Shown here: positions 1-5,814 of the stretch, in pieces | How the letters are laid out: each line of letters opens with the position of its first letter | Position numbering within the stretch: the stretch's first letter is position 1 | DNA from: JACZSB01 sp965372015 | GTDB taxonomy: Bacteria > Fidelibacterota > Marinisomatia > SCGC-AAA003-L08 > TS1B11 | DNA: 9,026 nucleotides | Direction of reading: 5' to 3' | Assembly (NCBI GenBank): GCA_965372015.1 | Contig: CBDVAP010000125.1 | Span: 1 to 9,026, forward strand | The notes under the pieces: model-generated | Seen by the model: the letters and a program-made list of their open reading frames with translations, nothing else | Database searches by the model: none | Told to the model about the DNA's origin: nothing | Translations under genes and position numbers: made by a program

Positions 1-236
1 GGTAAACAGATCTGTGAGCCGGTATAGAACGGACTCATGATTCATGCGCCGGCCGGGTGGGGGACATCCTGTGCCTGTATAACGCCGGGGCCTATACCGC
101 CAGCATGGATTCCAACTACAGTCCCCGGCCGTTGGCGGCGGAGGTGTTGGTCGAAGGGGACCAGGCCCGGTTGGTGCGTGAGCGGCAGGGCCTGGGCGAC
201 CTGTTGGCCCGGGAGGTGGACCGTACCCTGCAGTAG
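1..236 (+). CDS. C-terminal end of a fold-type III PLP decarboxylase, LysA-like (partial, apparent frameshift)
   Basis: The plus-strand frame open from about position 18 to the TAG at 234-236 encodes a tail with GDILCLYNAGAY, a SMDSNYSPRPLAAEVLV stretch and a terminal LVRERQGLGDLL. This is the pattern of the C-terminal barrel of diaminopimelate decarboxylase and related PLP decarboxylases, in which the GAY tyrosine contacts the cofactor. Diaminopimelate decarboxylase converts meso-diaminopimelate to lysine in the cytoplasm. The expected upstream motif, G-K-x-I-C-E, is present at 1-18 but in a different frame (frame 1, with a stop at 25-27), while the downstream frame has stops at 3-5 and 15-17. 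A one-base deletion or two-base insertion between about 18 and 27 would explain this, either as a real mutation or as an assembly error. The gene begins before the window, so its full identity is uncertain. It converges on the catabolic operon and is probably unrelated to it. Confidence 0.6.
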
Positions 237-240
237 GACC

Positions 241-1167
241 CTAGAGCGATCCCCACCATTGCGATAGATATTCATCGATCATGGCCCGGCGGTATTTGAG
301 CGGCATATGGTCGTTGTCCACAGTTTGACATAGCCGGCGGGCCCGGCGCTGGAGGTCCGTCAGCGATAACTCAGGCAACTTGCCCTCCAGCAACACCGGC
401 GCCGGTGAGACGCCGTTCAGGCAGACCCGTACCCGGTTCCCATCGTCTATGGCTGCTGCTACGGTCAGGGAAGTAAAGTCCAGGCTGCGGCGGGTGCGCA
501 GTTTGCTAAACCAGGTGCGGCGAGGCCGGCGCGGCAGCCCTATTCTGGTGATGATTGCTCCACCATCCAGATGACGATGGGGTTTCAACCCATCCGGGGC
601 ATATAACTTGATCAGCGGCACTGTTTCGGTCTTGCCAGGGCGCCGGATCGTGACCTGAGCCTCCAGCACGATCAGGGCCGGGGCCAGGTCGGAGACGTTG
701 CGCGAGTAGCACCCTTTATCGGTGCCGGTCACCAGGCAGATCTCCCCCCCTGCGCGCAGGCAGCCCCCGGCGCCCAGCCGCCAACCGGGCGATTGATTAT
801 AATAGTTGCAGCGGTTCTGCACCAGCAGATTGCCGCCTACCGTGGCGGTCTGGCGCAAGACCGGGGTGGCGATCGATCCGGCGGCGGTGCGGAGGAGGGG
901 GAAGTCCGTCCCCACCGCCGGGTGCGCCTCCAGTTCGGCCAGGGTGACACCGGCGCCGATGGTCAATGTTTTGGCGGCCGTCTTTACCTGGCGCAGCTCG
1001 GCGATCTCGCTCAGATCGATGAGGTGGGGCTTGTTGTGCAGCCGGTGCTTGCGATGCAACAGCAGGTCGGTGCCGCCGGCCAGATAGGCGCAGTCACCCG
1101 GGCGCCGACCGACAACTTCCCAGGCCTGGGCCAAAGTGGTGGGCAGGTTATAGGTGGCCCCGCTCAC
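241..1167 (-). CDS. hcrB: 4-hydroxybenzoyl-CoA reductase, beta (FAD and [4Fe-4S]) subunit
   Basis: This 308-residue protein is the flavin subunit of a xanthine dehydrogenase-family enzyme. It passes electrons between the external donor and the iron-sulfur gamma subunit. FAD-binding motifs are visible as YLAGGTDLLL (residues 28-37) and TVGGNL (109-114). Between them and the C-terminal domain lies a cysteine-rich insertion with Cys120, Cys136, Cys144 and Cys153. In the 4-hydroxybenzoyl-CoA reductase beta subunit of Thauera aromatica the extra [4Fe-4S] cluster is held by Cys122, 138, 146 and 155, so the spacing of 16, 8 and 9 is the same. Ordinary xanthine dehydrogenase or CO dehydrogenase flavin subunits lack this insertion. 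The GTG start at 1167 overlaps the alpha-subunit stop in a GTGA tetranucleotide, which implies translational coupling; the upstream Shine-Dalgarno is weak. This is the last gene of the operon. The exact ring position of the hydroxyl removed is inferred, not shown. Confidence 0.88.
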   Translation of the reverse strand: MSGATYNLPTTLAQAWEVVGRRPGDCAYLAGGTDLLLHRKHRLHNKPHLIDLSEIAELRQVKTAAKTLTIGAGVTLAELEAHPAVGTDFPLLRTAAGSIATPVLRQTATVGGNLLVQNRCNYYNQSPGWRLGAGGCLRAGGEICLVTGTDKGCYSRNVSDLAPALIVLEAQVTIRRPGKTETVPLIKLYAPDGLKPHRHLDGGAIITRIGLPRRPRRTWFSKLRTRRSLDFTSLTVAAAIDDGNRVRVCLNGVSPAPVLLEGKLPELSLTDLQRRARRLCQTVDNDHMPLKYRRAMIDEYLSQWWGSL

Positions 1168-3452
1168 CGTTTGCCGTTCCCATTGTGCTGCAGGGCCGCC
1201 AGGACCTTATCGGGCGTAAGGGGCAACTCCAGCATGCGCACTCCGACGGCATCGAACACGGCGTTGCCGATAGCCGGCAGCACCGGGTGGATGGGGCCTT
1301 CCCCGGCCTCCTTGGCCCCGAACGGCCCCTCCCGGTCGTTCGACTCGATGATGGTGATGTCCATCTGGGGTGTGTCCAGGGCGGTGGGGATGCGGTAATC
1401 GGTGAAATTGGGGTTGAGTTGCCGCCCCTGGTAGTAGTCCAGTCGCTCGGTAAGGGCCTGCCCCAGCCCCATGTGGATGCAGCCCTCGATCTGCCCCTCG
1501 ACGGCTAACGGATTCAAGGCCTTACCGCAGTCGTGGGCGCCCCAGACCTTCACGACCTGCACCGCGCCGGTGTGGCTGTTGACCATGACTTCGGCAATGA
1601 AGGCGCCGAAGCTGTAGGCTGGACTCAAACCTGCTCCGGCCCCCTTGAAATCGCCGCCCATTTTGGGCGCTACGTAGGTACCGCTTTCAATAAACGAACC
1701 TTCCCCGGCCATGGCAATCTCCACCGCCTGGTCCCAGGAAAGATCAACCGAACCATCCTGCGAGGTAATACGGCCAGCTTCAAACTTGAGCCTATCAGGC
1801 GCCAGGTCGTACTGCCGACCGACTTTCGCGGCTATCCGGGCGCGCAATTTCTCGGCGGCGGTTTTGGCGGCGTTGCCCACCATGAATGTGACCCGGCTGG
1901 AATAGGTGCCCAGGTCCACCGGGGTCAGGCGGGTATCGGCGCTCTCCACCTGGATGCGGTCCAGGGGCAAGCCACAGACCTGGGCGACGATCTGGGCCAG
2001 CAGGGTATCGCTGCCCTGGCCGATGTCGCTGGCACCGCTGAAAACCACCACCCGGCCGTCAAAATCCAGTTTTATATGCACGACAGTTTGCGGGTATTCG
2101 GTCCGGTTGATGGGCAGGGCCGAGCCGCTGATGTAGAAGCCGCAGGCCACCCCCAGGCCGTGGCCGTGGGGCAGGCGTCCGTAGCGATTATCCCAGTCCG
2201 ACTTTGACCGTACGGCCGCCAGGCAATCGCGGGCTCCGTTACTGGTGATCCGCAGTTGGCCCACGGTCTGGGTGTCGGCGGGCAGGAAGTTGCGCTTCCT
2301 CAGGTCACAGGGATCGATGCCGGCCTGGTGGGCCAGCATATCCAGGACGGTTTCGATCGCGTAGCGGGAATTGACCGCCCCGTGGCCCCGCATGGCGCCG
2401 CACTGGGGCTTGTTTGTATACACTCGGCGGGTGCGGAAACCGAAATGGTCAATGCGGTAGGGCCCCTGCAGCAGTACGCCGTTGTAATAGGTGGTCACTA
2501 CCCCAAAGCTGGCGTAGGCCCCGCCGTCGATAACGATGTCCGTATCCAGGGCGGTGATCATTCCCTTTTCATCGCACCCGGCCGAGAGGGTCATTTCGGT
2601 GGGGTGCCGGCCGTGGTTGGTGAGGAACACTTCCTCGCGGGTTAGGCGGCACTTCACTGGCCGGCGAGTCTGCCGGGCCAGGTAAGCAGTGATAATTTCG
2701 TGGGGAAAGGGATCGCTTTTGCCGCCGAAACCGCCCCCCAGGGTTGGCTTCTTCACATGGACCCGGTGGGCCGGCAGATCCAGCACCTCAGCCAATGTGC
2801 GATGCAGGTAATGGGGCACCTGGGTGGCGCTGATCACCGTTAGCGTATCGTCCGGATTGTAGAGGGCTACCGTGGCATGCGGCTCGGTAAAGCCGTGGGT
2901 CACCCCGGCGAAGCGGAAATCTGCCTTGCAGCGGTACGGTGATTTCTCCAGCGCCTGCCGGGGATCGTTGAAACTCAATTCAGCCGTCTTGTGAATATTG
3001 GTGTCGTTGCGGCTGTGGGTATGGATCGGCTCGTGGTCCGGATCCACCCGCAGGGAATCGTCCGGATCGAGGAAGTCATGCAGCGGCTCATATTCCACCT
3101 CGATCAACTCGACCGCCTGGGCGGCGCATTCCTCGGTCTCGCCGGCCACGGCGGCCACTATTTCACCCACATATCGCACTTTCTCGATGGCCATGGCGGA
3201 CTCGTCCCGGCTGACAGGGAGAATGCCGAACTTTACCGGGATATCCGTGCCCCCCGCTACTGCCGCAATGCCGGGATACTGCCTGGCCCGGGAAATATCA
3301 ATACTTTTTATGCGGGCGTGGGCGTGGGGACTGCGCAACAATTTTACATGCAGCATACGGGGAAAATGGTAATCGTCGGTATAGCGGGCCTGGCCGGTCA
3401 CCTTAGCCCGGGCGTTGATAGAGGGCGTGGGTTTGCCAATGGCCTGGGTCAC
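1164..3452 (-). CDS. hcrA: 4-hydroxybenzoyl-CoA reductase, alpha (molybdopterin) subunit
   Basis: This 762-residue protein is the catalytic molybdenum cofactor subunit of the xanthine dehydrogenase family. It matches the roughly 770-residue size of known HcrA/HbaC proteins. The N-terminal a/b hammerhead domain occupies about residues 14-125. Cofactor-binding loops are visible as TLGGGFGGK (237-245), AMRGHGAVNSRYAIE (353-367) and the SDIGQGSDT loop (475-483). The active-site glutamate is expected at Glu718 in KEAGEGP (714-720). The RGHGxVN form of the loop is characteristic of hydroxybenzoyl-CoA reductases; xanthine dehydrogenases usually have RGFG. The enzyme reductively removes the para-hydroxyl of 4-hydroxybenzoyl-CoA to give benzoyl-CoA. 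The gene begins with GTG at 3452, overlapping the gamma-subunit stop as GTGA, with GAGG six bases upstream. Its stop overlaps the beta-subunit start by four bases. A 3-hydroxybenzoyl-CoA or another aromatic acyl-CoA substrate remains possible. Confidence 0.88.
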   Translation of the reverse strand: MTQAIGKPTPSINARAKVTGQARYTDDYHFPRMLHVKLLRSPHAHARIKSIDISRARQYPGIAAVAGGTDIPVKFGILPVSRDESAMAIEKVRYVGEIVAAVAGETEECAAQAVELIEVEYEPLHDFLDPDDSLRVDPDHEPIHTHSRNDTNIHKTAELSFNDPRQALEKSPYRCKADFRFAGVTHGFTEPHATVALYNPDDTLTVISATQVPHYLHRTLAEVLDLPAHRVHVKKPTLGGGFGGKSDPFPHEIITAYLARQTRRPVKCRLTREEVFLTNHGRHPTEMTLSAGCDEKGMITALDTDIVIDGGAYASFGVVTTYYNGVLLQGPYRIDHFGFRTRRVYTNKPQCGAMRGHGAVNSRYAIETVLDMLAHQAGIDPCDLRKRNFLPADTQTVGQLRITSNGARDCLAAVRSKSDWDNRYGRLPHGHGLGVACGFYISGSALPINRTEYPQTVVHIKLDFDGRVVVFSGASDIGQGSDTLLAQIVAQVCGLPLDRIQVESADTRLTPVDLGTYSSRVTFMVGNAAKTAAEKLRARIAAKVGRQYDLAPDRLKFEAGRITSQDGSVDLSWDQAVEIAMAGEGSFIESGTYVAPKMGGDFKGAGAGLSPAYSFGAFIAEVMVNSHTGAVQVVKVWGAHDCGKALNPLAVEGQIEGCIHMGLGQALTERLDYYQGRQLNPNFTDYRIPTALDTPQMDITIIESNDREGPFGAKEAGEGPIHPVLPAIGNAVFDAVGVRMLELPLTPDKVLAALQHNGNGKR

Positions 3453-3922
3453 GGCTGGCCTCGCAGATCGGAGGCCGCCGATTGCATGGCGCTAACGATC
3501 TTGGTGTACCCCGTGCAGCGGCAGAGATTGCCCGCCAGGGCCGCCCGGGTGTCCGGTTCGGCGGGAACGGGATTGGCTGCCAGAAAGGCGATGCCGGTCA
3601 TGACCATGCCGGGGGTGCAGAACCCGCATTGAATCCCCCCGCTCTCGACCAGTCGCTCCTGAACCGGGTGTAGCTCGGGTTCCGGGGCTACCCCTTCAAT
3701 GGTCAAGATGGCTTGTCCCTGGCAGCGTAGCGCCGGTGTCAGGCAGCTGAGCACCGGTTTGCCCTCCAGCAGGACCGTGCAGGCGCCGCAACTGCCCTCG
3801 TCGCAGCCACATTTGGTGCCGGTGAGGTGCAACCGCTCGCGCAACACGCTCAGGAGGGTTTCGTGCGGCTCCACCAGGACGGTCCGGGGTGTGCCGTTGA
3901 CGGTGAAGCTCAGCTGCGGCAT
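3449..3922 (-). CDS. hcrC: 4-hydroxybenzoyl-CoA reductase, gamma ([2Fe-2S]) subunit
   Basis: This 157-residue protein is the small two-cluster iron-sulfur subunit of a molybdenum hydroxylase. The N-terminal plant-ferredoxin-type [2Fe-2S] site is Cys38, Cys40, Cys45, Cys48 and Cys60 (KCGCDEGSCGACTV). The C-terminal four-helix domain holds the second cluster through Cys99 and Cys102 (QCGFC) and Cys134 and Cys136 (LCRCTGY). All ligands are present. It relays electrons between the flavin subunit and the molybdenum site. The ATG at 3922 is preferred over an upstream ATG at 3973, because the extra 17 residues are low-complexity, lie inside the thiolase gene and precede the usual N-terminal beta strand (LSFTVNG). 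A GGAG lies 11 bases upstream of 3922. The start overlaps the end of the thiolase gene by 13 bases. The gene order gamma-alpha-beta differs from a simple ABC naming order, but the three subunits are clearly one enzyme. Confidence 0.88.
   Translation of the reverse strand: MPQLSFTVNGTPRTVLVEPHETLLSVLRERLHLTGTKCGCDEGSCGACTVLLEGKPVLSCLTPALRCQGQAILTIEGVAPEPELHPVQERLVESGGIQCGFCTPGMVMTGIAFLAANPVPAEPDTRAALAGNLCRCTGYTKIVSAMQSAASDLRGQP
3459..3462 (-). promoter_or_regulatory. ribosome-binding site of the alpha subunit GTG start
   Basis: GAGG on the minus strand ends six bases before the GTG at 3452 and lies inside the gamma-subunit coding region. It supports the GTG as the true start of the molybdopterin subunit, which overlaps the gamma stop as GTGA. 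Confidence 0.45.
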
Positions 3923-5076
3923 AACGCGGTGCGCTCCAGCAACAGGGCCACCCCCTGGCCGTGGCCCACACACAGGGCGGCGATCCCTCGTTGGGCGTTA
4001 CGCTCGGCCATTATATAGGCCAGCCGCAGGGCAATACGGAGGCCCGACATGCCCAGGGGATGCCCTAGTGCCACCGCGCCGCCGTAGAGGTTGAGGCGGT
4101 CATCGGGAATACCTAGTTCGCGTTGGCAGGCCAGCACCTGCACGGCGAAGGCCTCGTTGATCTCGAACTGGTCGATTTGATCGAGGGCCAGTCCGGTTTT
4201 GTCCAGTAGTTTCCGGATAGCCGAGACCGGGCCCAGGCCCATTTTTTCAGGCGATAGGCCCACCGTTACTGCAGCGCCGATCTCGGCCAGCGGCGGACCC
4301 TCAAACAGATTCAGCGCCTCCCCGGAGCCTACCAGTGCCATGGCGGCCCCGTCGGAGACACCGGAGGCGTTGGCGGCGGTAACGGTGCCATCATCCTGAA
4401 ATACAGTCCGCAAGCCGGCCAGTGTTTCCGGCGGCGAGAGGCGCGGCTCCTGGTCCTCCTTAACCACTGTCCCGTCCGGCAGGCTGATGGGCACCAGTTC
4501 GCCGGCCGGCCGGCCCGCTTCCCGGGCCTGGAAATGGCGCTGGTTGCTGCGGGCGGTGTACTCATCTTGCTCCTGCCGGGAAATACCGAAATCGGCGGCC
4601 AGCTGTTCAGCCGTCAGGCCCATATTGGTCCATTGATAGGGAGCATCGCGGAACAGGCCGGGATGGTAATCGAGGGCGGCGGTCATGGGTACATGGCCCA
4701 TATGTTCAACCCCACCCACCAGCATTAGCCGGTTGCTGCCCGCGCGAATGGTGTCGGCGGCCAGTTGCAGGGCCGTCAGGCTGGAGGCGCACAGGCGGTT
4801 GATGGTGACGCCGGGGAGGGTTACGGGGAGGTCCGCCAGCAGCAGGATCAGCCGGGCCAGGTTCTTGCCCTGTTCCAGGTGCTGTCCGACACAGCCCAGG
4901 TAGAAATCATCGATATGGGCCGGGTCGAACTCGTGCCGCTGCAAAAGGGCCTGCAAGGTCTGCATTGCCAGCTCATCGGCGCGTAGGTCGTGGTAGACCC
5001 CCTTTTCAGGATGCCCCCGGCCGATGGGCGACCGGCAGCCGTCGATTAAGTATACCGACTCCAGCGACAGGCCCAC
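3910..5076 (-). CDS. acyl-CoA thiolase (probable 3-oxopimeloyl-CoA/acetyl-CoA acyltransferase)
   Basis: This 388-residue protein is a complete degradative-type thiolase. It cleaves 3-oxoacyl-CoA with CoA to release acetyl-CoA. The nucleophilic cysteine is Cys96 in NRLCASSL. Other visible motifs are the GVEHMG segment (122-127), the NEAFA loop (307-311) with its asparagine, the GGAVALGHPLGMSG stretch with catalytic His339, and the second active-site cysteine Cys369 in CVGHGQG. The last motif normally reads CxGGGxG, so His371 is a mild variation. The reading frame stays open far upstream of 5076, but that stretch lies inside the dehydrogenase gene and encodes Arg/Gly-rich nonsense. The GTG at 5076, two bases after the dehydrogenase stop, gives the standard thiolase N-terminus and length. 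Given the ring-opening genes upstream, 3-oxopimeloyl-CoA is the likely substrate and acetoacetyl-CoA a possible second one; this is inference from context. Confidence 0.87.
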   Translation of the reverse strand: MGLSLESVYLIDGCRSPIGRGHPEKGVYHDLRADELAMQTLQALLQRHEFDPAHIDDFYLGCVGQHLEQGKNLARLILLLADLPVTLPGVTINRLCASSLTALQLAADTIRAGSNRLMLVGGVEHMGHVPMTAALDYHPGLFRDAPYQWTNMGLTAEQLAADFGISRQEQDEYTARSNQRHFQAREAGRPAGELVPISLPDGTVVKEDQEPRLSPPETLAGLRTVFQDDGTVTAANASGVSDGAAMALVGSGEALNLFEGPPLAEIGAAVTVGLSPEKMGLGPVSAIRKLLDKTGLALDQIDQFEINEAFAVQVLACQRELGIPDDRLNLYGGAVALGHPLGMSGLRIALRLAYIMAERNAQRGIAALCVGHGQGVALLLERTALCRS

Positions 5077-5078
5077 GG

Positions 5079-5813
5079 CTAGACCAGATTGGCGCCGATG
5101 CTCTTGCCGCCGTCGACGTAGAGCACCTGCCCGGTGATGTAACCGGCCCCTTCGCCGGCCAGAAAAGCCACTGCCGAGGCCACATCCTCCACCGTGCCGG
5201 CAACCCCGCCGGGCTGGGCGGCCTCGAGGCGACGGTAAACCTCCGGCTTCAAGGCCCGCGTCATGGGGGTATCGATCAGGCCGGGGGCCACGGCATTGAC
5301 GGTGATCCCCTTGCCGGCCAGTTCCAGCGCCAGGACCCTGGTCAGACTCACCAGCCCCCCCTTCGAGGCGGCGTAGTTGGATTGGCCGGCGTTCCCCAGC
5401 CAGGCCCGGGAGGCCAGGTTGATGATCCGTCCGTACTCCTGTTTGCGCATGTGGGGCGCCGCCGCCCGGCACATGAGCCAGGCCCCCTTCAGGTTCACAT
5501 CGATCACGGCGTCGAAGTTCTCCTCGGACATGCGCCAGATGACGTTGTCGCGAACGATGCCGGCGTTATTCACTAAAATATCGATACGGCCGGCAGCCTG
5601 GATGACCTCAGCGATGCACTGGTCAACCTCGGAACTGTTGCTCACGTCACCGGTGATGACATGCAGCCGACTGTTGTCCTCGCTGGGATCAGCCTTAGCC
5701 GGATCGCGGTCAAAGATATAGACGGTAGCTTCCAGTGAATGGAAGCGCCGGGCGATGGCCTGCCCGATTCCGCGAGCGCCGCCGGTTATTAGAGCGATTT
5801 TACCGGTAAACAT
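5079..5813 (-). CDS. short-chain dehydrogenase/reductase (FabG-like), probable hydroxyacyl-CoA dehydrogenase
   Basis: This 244-residue protein is a classical short-chain dehydrogenase. It has the cofactor motif TGGARGIG (10-17), Asp57 in GDV, NNAG (82-85), Asn107, and the catalytic Ser135, Tyr147 and Lys151 (YAASK). An aspartate at the end of the second strand (IFDRD, Asp35) suggests NAD rather than NADP, which fits a catabolic role. It ends with the usual ITGQVLYVDGG segment. The ATG at 5813 follows the upstream stop by one base and has a strong AAGGGGGAG ribosome-binding site; an ATG at 5936 in the same frame would add 41 poorly conserved residues from inside the preceding gene. Likely substrates are 3-hydroxypimeloyl-CoA, or the ring alcohol 6-hydroxycyclohex-1-ene-1-carbonyl-CoA, since no zinc-type Had is in view. 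The substrate cannot be told from the sequence. It is not assigned to fatty-acid synthesis, because its neighbours are all catabolic. Confidence 0.85.
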   Translation of the reverse strand: MFTGKIALITGGARGIGQAIARRFHSLEATVYIFDRDPAKADPSEDNSRLHVITGDVSNSSEVDQCIAEVIQAAGRIDILVNNAGIVRDNVIWRMSEENFDAVIDVNLKGAWLMCRAAAPHMRKQEYGRIINLASRAWLGNAGQSNYAASKGGLVSLTRVLALELAGKGITVNAVAPGLIDTPMTRALKPEVYRRLEAAQPGGVAGTVEDVASAVAFLAGEGAGYITGQVLYVDGGKSIGANLV

Positions 5814-5814
5814 C

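Noticed and set aside
241..3922. Xanthine dehydrogenase, CO dehydrogenase or nicotine/isoquinoline-type hydroxylase
   Set aside because: The [4Fe-4S] cysteine insertion in the flavin subunit, the RGHG loop in the large subunit and the benzoyl-CoA pathway neighbours all favour 4-hydroxybenzoyl-CoA reductase.
5077..5472. N-terminal extension of the thiolase frame by about 130 residues
   Set aside because: The added segment is Arg/Gly-rich, overlaps the dehydrogenase gene completely and has no thiolase or other domain. The GTG at 5076 gives the normal thiolase N-terminus and length.
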